Assembly: GCF_016458305.1 (NCBI RefSeq) | Contig: NZ_JAEMHL010000007.1 | Span: 124,001 to 188,000 of the forward strand | Length of the DNA: 64,000 nucleotides | Direction of reading: 5' to 3' | Source of the DNA: Geomonas anaerohicana | GTDB lineage: Bacteria > Desulfobacterota > Desulfuromonadia > Geobacterales > Geobacteraceae | Shown: positions 1-7,124 of the stretch, in pieces | Position numbering within the stretch: position 1 is the stretch's first letter | Layout of the letters: the number at the start of each line of letters is the position of its first letter | Position numbers and translations under genes: made by a program | The notes under the pieces: generated by a model | Seen by the model: only the letters and a program-made list of their open reading frames with translations | Told to the model about the DNA's origin: nothing | Database searches by the model: none

Positions 1-338
1 AATACTTGCCGGAAGTGCATCCGAGCATAGATATGAGACATGCGCCTACAACCACTGACTTGAGGCTAATCACCTGTACCCCCGTTGAACTATCTATATT
101 TTGCCCGCATGGAGTTTATATGATGCTGTGGACAGAGAGAAGGGGGGGGCATAGCCCCGTACCCGCTGCTAGGGGCTGTCAACACAGGCCCACATTTCCG
201 ACAGGACTTTGCAGTCAAAATCTACATATTCGATGGCGAATCTATCTCAAGTATAGATAATGTCAATAAAAATCGTTTTATGCTGTGGTTTCAAAACCCT
301 TCTGGACAGCGGATTATCGACGCTCCAGGAGGAGAAAG
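1..338. other. No gene seen; leader of the XRE gene
   Basis: A frame is open from about base 6 to 260, but it has no ribosome binding site and low-complexity composition, so I do not call it. An 8-G homopolymer lies at 142-149. The last 20 bases hold the AGGAGGAGAAAG ribosome binding site of the next gene. Confidence 0.5.
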
Positions 339-653
339 ATGAATAGTACTAAGGAACTATTAGGGTTACGAATAAGAGAGCTGCGAAAAACCAGGGAGTT
401 ATCCCAAGATCAGCTCTCTGAGAAGATTGGGATCGATGCAAAGCATCTCAGTCGAATTGAATTAGGGAAGAGTTTTCCTTACATGGAAACACTCGAAGGG
501 ATTGCCGAAGCCCTTGATGTGGAAATCAAGGATCTTTTTGAATTTCATCATGTCGACATCGTTGATAAGGGGTCGATTGAACGGCTGCTTTTGCGGGCAA
601 ACGAAAAGAAGCTTAGGCTGATTTTCAAAATTGTTAAGGCCATTGTTGATTAA
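339..653 (+). CDS. XRE-family helix-turn-helix regulator
   Basis: The protein has 104 residues. Residues 1-65 form a Cro/CI-type helix-turn-helix: RIRELRKTRELSQDQLSEKIG is followed by the recognition helix around HLSRIELGKSFP and the ALDVEIKDLFEF tail typical of the family. The rest is short, lysine-rich and helical. An upstream in-frame ATG exists at 285, but the ATG at 339 follows AGGAGGAGAAAG directly and begins just before the domain, so I chose it. It reads against the element's replication genes, which would suit an element repressor, but similar solo XRE proteins are common host regulators. Its target is unknown. Confidence 0.85.
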   Translation: MNSTKELLGLRIRELRKTRELSQDQLSEKIGIDAKHLSRIELGKSFPYMETLEGIAEALDVEIKDLFEFHHVDIVDKGSIERLLLRANEKKLRLIFKIVKAIVD

Positions 654-782
654 CCAAACAGAGAATGCTCCCTTGCTTTTTTAGTGAATGGCTCACATGC
701 TGCAGGGGGGGGAAGACTCTAAAGAACCGCCTACACCAGTAGTGGGCCTTTTGCAGTTGAGATGTGGCGCTTTCACCTGCTG

Positions 783-2123
783 CTATATTGCTTCAAACCT
801 CTGATACTCCCCGAGCCAGCAAGCTGCGACGCTTATATTGCGCTCCCCAGCCCGTTGTTTCTCTATGATGATTTCTGCTTTTGCCTGATGCACACGATAG
901 GTGTGTCGGGCGTCGTCAGTTCTGTTTTTGCATTGCTCACAATAGGCCGCTGGCCGGTACGGAAACAAAATGACATCAGCATCTTGTTCGATTTCTCCTG
1001 AGTCGCGAAGGTCGCTCATGATTGGTCGTTTGTCGTTCCGGGCGTCTACCGCCCGTGACAACTGGGCAAGGGCAACAATGGAGATGTCCAACTCTCTGGC
1101 CAGTTGCTTCAGTCCTCGACTTATCTCTCCGAGACCTTGTACCCTGCTTATCTTGGGGTCTGAAAGCGCCATAAGCTGCAGATAGTCAATAACGATCAGG
1201 TCAAGTCCCTCCCTTTTCTGCCGGTACGCCTTTGCTCTCATCTCACGCAAACCAATTGCTGGGGTGTCGTCTATCGATAATTTCCAACCGTATATATTCC
1301 CCATGACCTTTGCGAGCTTCGACCATTCCGCGTCGCCTAACTGACCACTACGAATGTTCTGGTACTTGATGCCATGGCCAGCAGCAAGCCTCTCAACGAT
1401 GTCCACTCTACTCATCTCCAAAGTGAATAGGAGGGCAGACTTTCCAGAGGTGCATGCATTTGCCAGGATGTTAACCCCAAGCGCTGTTTTCCCCATAGAG
1501 GGGCGCCCGGCGATGATGATCAACTCACCTGAGTGCATGCCCGAGGTAGCTTTATCGAGTGCCGGCAGGCCGTACGGGAGTCCTTGAACATCTCCTTTGG
1601 CCTCGTACCTCTTTTCTATTCTCCTTATTGCGTCTCTGACGGCTTCTCCCATACCGACCGGTGCAGTGGACCTCTTCTCTATGGCTGGCTGGATCGCGTG
1701 TTCAAGCTTTTCAACGGCCTTTTCGAGAGTGCCCCCATCGTAGATGATCCGAACCGCTTCCTGGGCCTTGGCAATCAGCCGCCGCTCTTGTGCCTTCTCC
1801 GCCACGATTCGACAGTAAAAAGCTATGTTCGCGGCCATGGGGACGAAGTCCACTAAAGTGGCGAGATATGAAGCACCTCCCACTTCTTCCAGTGCCCCCA
1901 TGCGCGCCAGTTCCGTGGAGAGCGTCACCAAGTCCACAGGTTCGTTCCGGTTACATAAACCCGCCATCGCCTTAAATATCTGCCGATGCCCTTCCCGATA
2001 AAATGCCTCTTGTGTAAGGAATTCATCCACAGTAGCGATGGCGGCATTCTCCACTAAAATACCACCAAGGATGGACATCTCTGCTTCGATGTTCTGAGGT
2101 GGTAGCCCTCTCTCAGTTATCAT
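783..2123 (-). CDS. DnaB-type replicative helicase
   Basis: This 446-residue protein has the DnaB family layout. An N-terminal interaction domain starts PPQNIEAEMSILGGIL. A linker leads to a RecA-like hexameric helicase core with Walker A GRPSMGKT, Walker B LIVIDYLQL and the family motif DLRDSGEIEQDADVILF. An in-frame ATG at 2159 would overlap the upstream gene more deeply and has no ribosome binding site. The ATG at 2123 follows AGAGG and matches the usual DnaB start. It overlaps the end of the preceding gene by about 11 bp, so the two are probably translated together. In a mobile element this enzyme would unwind the element's own replication fork, or replace or capture host DnaB. Confidence 0.9.
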   Translation of the reverse strand: MITERGLPPQNIEAEMSILGGILVENAAIATVDEFLTQEAFYREGHRQIFKAMAGLCNRNEPVDLVTLSTELARMGALEEVGGASYLATLVDFVPMAANIAFYCRIVAEKAQERRLIAKAQEAVRIIYDGGTLEKAVEKLEHAIQPAIEKRSTAPVGMGEAVRDAIRRIEKRYEAKGDVQGLPYGLPALDKATSGMHSGELIIIAGRPSMGKTALGVNILANACTSGKSALLFTLEMSRVDIVERLAAGHGIKYQNIRSGQLGDAEWSKLAKVMGNIYGWKLSIDDTPAIGLREMRAKAYRQKREGLDLIVIDYLQLMALSDPKISRVQGLGEISRGLKQLARELDISIVALAQLSRAVDARNDKRPIMSDLRDSGEIEQDADVILFPYRPAAYCEQCKNRTDDARHTYRVHQAKAEIIIEKQRAGERNISVAACWLGEYQRFEAI

Positions 2124-2991
2124 ATTGCGCGAACCTCTGTCGGATTTTCTCTGCTTCATCGGCTGTCACGGGTGAAAATGTCGTCGCTTGTGCTTCGGTA
2201 TCGGACGTTGATACGGCAGGGATTTCATCTTCCCACCTCCGGCCACTGAGCCATCCCTGTGCCATCTTGGGGGTCTTACCGCTGGCATGGAGATCAGGGC
2301 GCCGCATCGCTTCTTGCTTGGCCGCACCAACAATGCGTTGGACAAGGCTGTCGGTCATAACGGGGATATCAAGCCAGGAATCTGCCGCCTCAGCTTTTCC
2401 TGCCTTGTAATCGAAGACGTTCCAGAACAAGTTGAACCAGTCAAGCCGCTTCCCTGTGAGCTTCCTTTTTTTCTTGGTGAGGAAGAAAGCCACGTCATCC
2501 GTGTGTTCCTCGACGTCGCGAGACGAGAGGATCGTCTTTTCCTTTTTTCCCTTCTTACAACCTTCTTCTGTATCGTCTGGGACTATTGAGGGCTTCGCCT
2601 GGGCTTCAGTACGGGCCTCATTGTGGGCTTCATAGTTCCGTGGATTCTGATAACGGTCGTAATTACAAATGGTTATTATCAGTCCGCGTGTGGTCTTCGT
2701 TGTGGTGATCATTGCGGCCTTCACAAAGAATTCGTAGGCGCTTCGTATCTTGTCAGGGGTAGGGGTGTTTTTTCGAAACCCTTCGTGATAACTCGTGGCT
2801 GCCTGCATATCACCAATGGTCGCCACCAATTGGCCGCGTTTGAGCTTGTCCCTGTCTTTCCAGTTCGCCCGATCCAGCATCCATGCCCAAAGCTTGAAGT
2901 ACAAGGGGGGCTTATCCATCATCTCACCATAAAAAAGTTTTCTGGCGAAAAGGACATATCCGCCCGGTATGTAGGAGTCTGTTCCACTCAT
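2113..2991 (-). CDS. Replication-initiation/helicase-loading type protein (predicted)
   Basis: The protein has 292 residues. Residues 1-130 resemble the N-terminal winged-helix part of phage replisome-organiser and DnaD-like proteins: a YFKLWAWMLDRANW segment, then KRGQLVATIGDM, and TPDKIRSAYEFFVKAAMI followed by a strand TRGLIITICNYDRYQ. The middle is charged and lysine-rich. The C-terminus contains a WLSGRRWEDE motif, common in phage replication proteins upstream of DnaB. The ATG at 2991 overlaps the stop of the upstream small gene as ATGA and has AGGA eight bases ahead. Its position directly before the helicase supports a loader or initiator role. The family assignment is by pattern only. 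Confidence 0.65.
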   Translation of the reverse strand: MSGTDSYIPGGYVLFARKLFYGEMMDKPPLYFKLWAWMLDRANWKDRDKLKRGQLVATIGDMQAATSYHEGFRKNTPTPDKIRSAYEFFVKAAMITTTKTTRGLIITICNYDRYQNPRNYEAHNEARTEAQAKPSIVPDDTEEGCKKGKKEKTILSSRDVEEHTDDVAFFLTKKKRKLTGKRLDWFNLFWNVFDYKAGKAEAADSWLDIPVMTDSLVQRIVGAAKQEAMRRPDLHASGKTPKMAQGWLSGRRWEDEIPAVSTSDTEAQATTFSPVTADEAEKIRQRFAQYDN

Positions 2992-3221
2992 TCGCCGAAT
3001 CCTGCCTTTACAGCTGTCATTGTGTAATTTCGTCCCGCGTAGGCTCGAATGGCAGCTCTCCTTTGAATTTGGTCCAGGCAGGAGTCTCCGCTGCCCCACA
3101 TTCCAGCGAGCTGAGTCAGTAGTTGTATTTTTCTTGTGCTTTCAAGTGCGGCACTCATGAGGGAAGGCGAAAGGTTTCGATTTAGGAATGGCTCGTCGTA
3201 ATACCTTGCCGGGACGGTCAT
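2988..3221 (-). CDS. Small element protein, unknown
   Basis: The protein has 77 residues and I do not recognise it. It is basic in its second half and has a short helical stretch with many Leu and Ala residues. Its start is well supported by AAGGAG eight bases before the ATG. Its stop overlaps the start of the next gene as ATGA, a typical translational-coupling junction. It begins 11 bp after the AlpA-like gene. These signals support a real gene between the excisionase-like and replication genes, possibly a cofactor of either. Confidence 0.6.
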   Translation of the reverse strand: MTVPARYYDEPFLNRNLSPSLMSAALESTRKIQLLTQLAGMWGSGDSCLDQIQRRAAIRAYAGRNYTMTAVKAGFGE

Positions 3222-3232
3222 GGCTGATCTCC

Positions 3233-3460
3233 TTAAACCGCTTGAGCTTCGGTTGTGGACCCGAAAACTCTTGCATCAAGGAATGCATCGAGATCGGACA
3301 TGCGGTAGCGGACGGAGCGACCGATTTTGGCGAAGCGAGGGCCTCTCCCATTCCAGCGCCATTGTTCAAGCGTTGCCGGTTTTACCTTGAGATATGCTGC
3401 TGCTTCCGGGGTAGTGAGTGCTGCTTGGCGTGGCGCTACTACTGAGGTTTCGTTTTTCAT
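3233..3460 (-). CDS. AlpA/excisionase-type helix-turn-helix protein
   Basis: The protein has 75 residues. Residues 14-62 form a MerR-like winged helix of the helix-turn-helix_17 (AlpA/Xis) kind: LTTPEAAAYLKVKPATLEQWRWNG leads into the wing RFAKIGRSVRYR and then SDLDAFLDAR. Such proteins bind att or promoter DNA of integrative elements, acting as excision factors or activators of integrase expression. It is the first gene of the leftward replication cluster and lies downstream of the integrase, which fits. The domain call is firm; whether it is an excisionase or an activator is inferred. Confidence 0.85.
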   Translation of the reverse strand: MKNETSVVAPRQAALTTPEAAAYLKVKPATLEQWRWNGRGPRFAKIGRSVRYRMSDLDAFLDARVFGSTTEAQAV

Positions 3461-3601
3461 GTCCGGGCTCCCTGTAATGTTGGTTGACGTTCTACAGGGG
3501 ATAGACTAAGGAGGCTTTTATTGGTTGTCAGACGATGAGGATTTTATTTTTTGAATGCGGGTATAACTTCGCTAAACAAATTACATTTTTTCGAAGAAAT
3601 G

Positions 3602-3629
3602 AAAAAGTCCCGAGGATGTCGGGACTTTT
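3602..3629 (-). terminator. Rho-independent terminator after the gene at 3637-4284
   Basis: An 11-bp perfect stem AAAAGTCCCGA / TCGGGACTTTT with a 5-base loop has T runs on both strands, so it can work in both directions. It separates the integrase/unknown pair from the excisionase/replication cluster. Confidence 0.85.
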
Positions 3630-3636
3630 GGGGGGA

Positions 3637-4284
3637 TCATTTGCAGAGGTTCTTCTTGATTTTCGTTAGCCTGTTTTGGACCGTTTTCGTCCTATAGGTT
3701 CGATCGTCTGTCTCAATTTTGCCTTCTTTGTCAATTGACTTAATGATTGCACGAGCTTGGTCTTCAGTTTTCATGAGGTGCCGCAGTTTAGAGATAACTT
3801 CTCGATACTTTGGAAAATTCCCAGAAGACTTCTGTAGCTCCAATGCTGCTCGGGCAACGAGTTGCCAGATAAGGTCCTTTGGGGGAGCATGGCTCAGTCC
3901 TGATTCCAGAGGAGTTTCGTCGCAGAAGCCTGCGAATGCAATGCTCTGAAGGGTTTCAGATAGCAACTGAGAAAGATGAATGGAAACCGGCTCGTCGTAA
4001 TCTTGGACCTCGATCTGGGTATACTTCTCAAGATCCCGTCTCCATACGAACATATTTGCTGGGAGCAACCCATCCTTACAGGCATAATACAGCGTCCGCC
4101 AACTTTCAGGGGCAATGTCTAGGTCGGGAGCCTCCTTAGCATGGGCAAAAAGTTGCGGAAAGTAGTCGCCACGTTCGTTGTAAAGATGTCGCAGAAGTAG
4201 CTCTGGGGTGACAGGAGGATATGTCACGTAGGGAATCAATCGTAACGGTACGACTTCTGAATTTGAAATGATAGGAAGTTTCAT
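3637..4284 (-). CDS. Unknown element protein (215 aa)
   Basis: I do not recognise this family. It is soluble, with no signal peptide or membrane segment. The first half is acidic and aromatic-rich. The C-terminal 90 residues are strongly basic and helical: a FPKYREVISKLRHLMK region and a tail of KTVQNRLTKIKKNL, which resembles a winged-helix or DNA-contacting tail. It starts 36 bp after the integrase stop and ends just before a terminator, so it probably shares the integrase transcript. Similar genes next to integrases in islands are often uncharacterised DNA-binding cargo. No function is assigned. Confidence 0.7.
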   Translation of the reverse strand: MKLPIISNSEVVPLRLIPYVTYPPVTPELLLRHLYNERGDYFPQLFAHAKEAPDLDIAPESWRTLYYACKDGLLPANMFVWRRDLEKYTQIEVQDYDEPVSIHLSQLLSETLQSIAFAGFCDETPLESGLSHAPPKDLIWQLVARAALELQKSSGNFPKYREVISKLRHLMKTEDQARAIIKSIDKEGKIETDDRTYRTKTVQNRLTKIKKNLCK

Positions 4285-4320
4285 ATATGCGGTACCTTCA
4301 TGTGTCTGGGAGATATAGAG

Positions 4321-5643
4321 CTACCTCGTAACTTGGATCTTGCGCGTCAGTGGTATAACGTTGCTCTCGTTTCTAAGAGTGATACTTGCTAGTTTCCGTC
4401 CCCAAGCTTCAAGCGCCTGTTGTTTTTCTTTGTCGTAGCTGTGGCGGTTGTAGGTGCGAATGACACCTTGCTTCACGTGGTTCAGCACGGCGTCAATTAT
4501 TTCGTCCATGAAACCCATCCCAGCCATGAAAGTTGCAGCCGTGCGCCTTAGGTCATGAGGTGTGAATTTCTCTACATCGAGCCTGTTTTCGGTGGCCGGC
4601 TTCCCCGCTTTGTCGTAGAGCTGCTTGCCATCCTTCCCAATGACGGGCCACGCGAGATTTCGCCTGACGGCAACAGGCAGCGAGTGAGAGTCTATCGGTT
4701 GTTTCTTGTTGTCATGGGGGCAGGGGAAGATATAACCCTTTGGCATTTGCTCCCCGCTTTCCGCACCGATGGCTGTGAGTGGGCCGATTAGCTCAAGTGC
4801 CAAATCTGTCAGGTAGACACGGTGCTCCCGGCCGTTCTTTGCACGCCCTGCGGGAATGGTCCACCAGTGGCCGTCTATCTCGCTGGAGTGCATCCCTGAC
4901 ACTTCGCCAGGACGCTGGGCGGTCACAAGCACCAACTTAAGCGCTCTCTTCATGTCGTCGCTCATAGATGCCTTGTCAAAAGCTCCCCACAATGCCCTCA
5001 CTTCGTTTTCTGTCAAGGCACGCTCGCGGCTAGTGGTCGGGGCAAGCGCCTTGATCCCGGCAAAGGGCGTGTGTGGGAGGATGTCCCGTTCTACCGCAAA
5101 ATTGAACATCTTCCGCGTGATCTTCAGTACCTGGTTACTCATGGCAGGGGCGCCACGTTCGATAATACTCTCAAGCAACAAGATGACATCGCGCTTCTTG
5201 ATATCCTCTGCTTTCCGCTTCCCCCAAACCGGCACCACCTCAACGTTTAGAAGCCGCTCGTCTGCAGCCCCTGATCGCTTGTTGACCGCGTGCTTGTCCA
5301 GGTACTCCTTCACGAGGTCCTTCACCGTGAGTGCCCGTGCCATCTCTTCGGCAAGCCGTGCTCGCTCTCTCTTCGTTGCGTTTGGGTCGGTTCCCTTCCC
5401 CATGTCAGCAAGCATCCCTTCCGCTTGTTTTCGGGCCTTCTCGGCGGTGATCTTGTCGGCTGTGTCTATTTTCGCTCTCACCAGCTTCCCGTTGACCCGT
5501 CGCATGGTGAAGTAGGTCTTAACGGTAGAGGAGACCCGGATGCCAAAGCCTCTGAGAGCGTCATCGAAGTAGTCTACCCTCTGCCCGTCAGCTGCTGGCT
5601 GAAGTCGATCAACACTCGTCTTGGTGATGTGGATTACTGGCAT
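4321..5643 (-). CDS. int: P4-type tyrosine integrase
   Basis: The protein has 440 residues. Residues 1-95 are the DUF4102-type arm-binding domain (DALRGFGIRVSS, KARKQAEGMLADMGKG). Residues about 105-195 form the SAM-like core-binding domain. The rest is the catalytic domain with Arg in TAQRPGEVSG, the HxxR box FTPHDLRRTAAT, the second His in LNHVKQGVI, and the nucleophile Tyr in TYNRHSYD. This subfamily integrates into tRNA 3' ends, and a tRNA-Arg 3' fragment lies 173 bp upstream of the start. It drives integration and, with an excision factor, excision. All catalytic residues are present, so it looks active. Confidence 0.95.
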   Translation of the reverse strand: MPVIHITKTSVDRLQPAADGQRVDYFDDALRGFGIRVSSTVKTYFTMRRVNGKLVRAKIDTADKITAEKARKQAEGMLADMGKGTDPNATKRERARLAEEMARALTVKDLVKEYLDKHAVNKRSGAADERLLNVEVVPVWGKRKAEDIKKRDVILLLESIIERGAPAMSNQVLKITRKMFNFAVERDILPHTPFAGIKALAPTTSRERALTENEVRALWGAFDKASMSDDMKRALKLVLVTAQRPGEVSGMHSSEIDGHWWTIPAGRAKNGREHRVYLTDLALELIGPLTAIGAESGEQMPKGYIFPCPHDNKKQPIDSHSLPVAVRRNLAWPVIGKDGKQLYDKAGKPATENRLDVEKFTPHDLRRTAATFMAGMGFMDEIIDAVLNHVKQGVIRTYNRHSYDKEKQQALEAWGRKLASITLRNESNVIPLTRKIQVTR

Positions 5644-5675
5644 GGCACCCCCTTGGTTTTACTATCCTTGCTGGC

Positions 5676-5790
5676 TGGGTAACGTGTGGGTAACAGTTTG
5701 GAGTGAACAGTGGGTAACTGTGTAGAACAAAACTATTGTATAAGTGCCGGAAAGTCAACATAAAATCGAATGTGATAGAACTGGGTAAGG
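5676..5790. repeat. TGGGTAAC repeats between int and att (putative integrase arm sites)
   Basis: TGGGTAAC occurs at 5676-5683, 5687-5694 and 5711-5718, and TGGGTAAG at 5782-5789, all in the same orientation in the non-coding stretch between the integrase start and the tRNA fragment. Short direct repeats in this place are typical arm-type sites for the integrase N-terminal domain. The function is inferred. Confidence 0.5.
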
Positions 5791-5815
5791 TGTCGGTAGG
5801 GGTGTGAGTTGTTTA

Positions 5816-5860
5816 CTCCTAAGGAAGGGGTCGGACGTTCGAATCGTCTCGGGGACGCCA
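5816..5860 (+). other. attR: Attachment site: 3' fragment of tRNA-Arg(CCT)
   Basis: The fragment starts in an anticodon loop CTCCTAA (anticodon CCT). It continues with the 3' anticodon strand GGAAG, a variable loop, the T-arm GGACG-TTCGAAT-CGTCT, the acceptor strand CGGGGAC, discriminator G and an encoded CCA. The matching 5' strands (CTTCC before the loop, GTCCCCG at the 5' end) are missing; the preceding bases are unrelated. This is what remains of the host tRNA 3' end after an element rebuilt the complete gene at its other end. The exact left edge of the identity block cannot be set without the other att copy. Confidence 0.85.
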
Positions 5861-5871
5861 CAAAGAGATGA

Positions 5872-5903
5872 GGGCCTGCAGCTTTTTGCTGCAGGCCCTT
5901 TTT
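5872..5903 (+). terminator. Terminator of the former tRNA-Arg gene
   Basis: An 11-bp perfect stem GGGCCTGCAGC / GCTGCAGGCCC with a T5 loop is followed by TTTTT. It starts 12 bases after the CCA of the tRNA fragment, so it is most likely the original tRNA terminator, now cut off from the tRNA promoter. Confidence 0.9.
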
Positions 5904-6044
5904 GCATGTTCTGACTGACGCGCTCGATCCATTTTCTTGACCTTGGACCGGCTCCTCCCTCTGATCTATCTCTGACCCGGCGAGAGCCAAGGTTACACGT
6001 CTGAGTATAGGTTGTTATGTTCAGGAGCAACCTGTTTCCATGGC

Positions 6045-6335
6045 CTAGTTGTTTATGAGCTTGTCCGCAAGATCCAGTAGCAGGTCTTTGGCTTCACCTC
6101 TGGTGATTGCGACTGGTGTCTCATCAACAGTGAGGAAGATGGGATTGTGGATCTTCCGTTGCGACATTTGTCGTATCATGCCATGAAAGATACCGGCAAG
6201 AGGTACATCAAGTTCCTTACACCTGCGTTCAAGCGCGTGCTTTTCCTCTTCAGTTACCCGAACGGTAATGCTGATACGTCGAGCTTTGTTGTTGCAGGAT
6301 CCTAACGGTCTGCCTTTTTTCAGAATTCCTTTCAT
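6045..6335 (-). CDS. Ribbon-helix-helix-like small protein (paralogue 1)
   Basis: The protein has 96 residues. A basic GRPLGS start is followed by a strand RRISITVRVTEEEKHALERRCKELDVP, the strand-helix-helix pattern of MobC/CopG-type DNA-binding proteins, and a C-terminal helical part (TRGEAKDLLLDLADKL). It is clearly paralogous to the protein at 8363-8656. An upstream in-frame TTG at 6353 exists, but the ATG at 6335 has AAAGGG in good position and aligns with the paralogue. It could be a mobilisation accessory protein or a small repressor. No relaxase is visible nearby, so the regulator reading is preferred. Confidence 0.75.
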   Translation of the reverse strand: MKGILKKGRPLGSCNNKARRISITVRVTEEEKHALERRCKELDVPLAGIFHGMIRQMSQRKIHNPIFLTVDETPVAITRGEAKDLLLDLADKLINN

Positions 6336-6402
6336 AACCGGGCCCTTTTCCAAATCTGTCTGCGACGCTGAACCTTTAGGGAAGACAAAGGAATTGAGTT
6401 CG

Positions 6403-6699
6403 TTACTGTGATATCTCCGCGGGTTGTCCTTCTACTGCTTCGATCATCTCTTCCAGGTGGTTTGAGAGTGCCTCGTACCAAAAATGTGGTTCTCGTGCTG
6501 CGGCCATTTCCTCCACCAGCAACGTAAGATGGTCAAAAGCCGAATCCTCGGCCTCCAATCGAGTGGCCAGTGAATGATTAAGCATGGCGGTCTGCAACCG
6601 GAGAAACTTCACCTCCAGCGTCAGAAACGATGTCTTTTGAAGGTTGATTTCAGCAACCCGTCTTGCTGCCGCTTTCACCGCGAAGAATCGATCGTCCAT
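6403..6699 (-). CDS. Small helical protein, unknown (family A, member 1)
   Basis: The protein has 98 residues and is almost entirely predicted helical and acidic, with no membrane segment. A heptad-like stretch QKTSFLTLEVKFLRLQTAML is followed by an acidic linker and a second amphipathic helix near the end. The same arrangement appears in the small proteins at 27802-28116 and 29278-29583. The ATG at 6699 follows GAGGAG by seven bases; an earlier in-frame start at 6744 would sit inside the leader hairpin. I know no function. The architecture would fit a four-helix-bundle adaptor, by inference only. Confidence 0.65.
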   Translation of the reverse strand: MDDRFFAVKAAARRVAEINLQKTSFLTLEVKFLRLQTAMLNHSLATRLEAEDSAFDHLTLLVEEMAAAREPHFWYEALSNHLEEMIEAVEGQPAEISQ

Positions 6700-6721
6700 G
6701 GCGTGCTCCTCACTGTTCGCA

Positions 6722-6760
6722 GAAAAAGTCGCCCCCCTCTCCAATGAAGAGTAGGGGGGC
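6722..6760 (-). terminator. Hairpin plus T-run in the leader of the gene at 6699 (possible attenuator)
   Basis: On the minus strand GCCCCCC pairs with GGGGGGC, with an inner CTCT/AGAG pairing, and TTTTT follows a few bases later. No gene ends just upstream on this strand (the nearest call ends at 7125), so this may be a premature terminator in the 5' leader rather than an ordinary gene end. Confidence 0.5.
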
Positions 6761-7124
6761 AGTACAACAAACCAGGATTTAATATTAGCATTTATTTATG
6801 TTGTGGTAAAGTTGATCTTCTGGTTTAGAGATGTCTCTCAGCAGTAATATCCCGCCCCGCGACGGCTCACATGCCAATGAATGTTAGTCGTACCGAACGG
6901 TAAACAATTGAGTTGCAAGTAAAAATTTGTCTTGAGAGTGTTCTGCTGCTTCATCCCATTCCGATATTTAACTACATACCTTAAGCTTCGGGCGTAAACG
7001 CAATAAGAGATTTTCCTAATCTCTGATGTGCCGGAGCGCAGTGCTGAGTAACGTCGTCGTACAGCCATTGGAGTAGCATGGCTAGCTTGTCACATATCAC
7101 AGAGGCGGGGTGTCGCTTAACGTG
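6761..7124. other. No gene supported
   Basis: This stretch holds AT-rich sequence near 6780-6800, with TAATATTAAAT as a possible -10 region for the leftward gene. A 76-codon open frame has no ribosome binding site and an odd composition, and I reject it. Confidence 0.4.

Larger units (their letters stand above)
1..5860. mobile_element. Integrative element, right-hand part (left end outside window)
   Basis: A tyrosine integrase sits next to a bare 3' tRNA-Arg fragment at 5816-5860. To its left, one leftward run holds an AlpA-like protein, a replication-initiation-like protein and a DnaB-type helicase. Because the tRNA reads rightwards and only its 3' part is here, the fragment is the host copy left after integration. 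The element therefore lies to its left and the reconstituted tRNA should lie beyond base 1. No capsid, tail or conjugation genes are visible, so the type (prophage, satellite or plasmid-like island) cannot be decided. The left boundary and the membership of the repressor gene at 339 are inferred. Confidence 0.7.

Noticed and set aside
5733-6030. Two minus-strand frames across the tRNA fragment and its terminator
   Set aside because: They translate structured RNA sequence and terminator DNA, a common false call.
6838-7068. 76-codon minus-strand frame
   Set aside because: No ribosome binding site, no recognisable domain and unusual composition.
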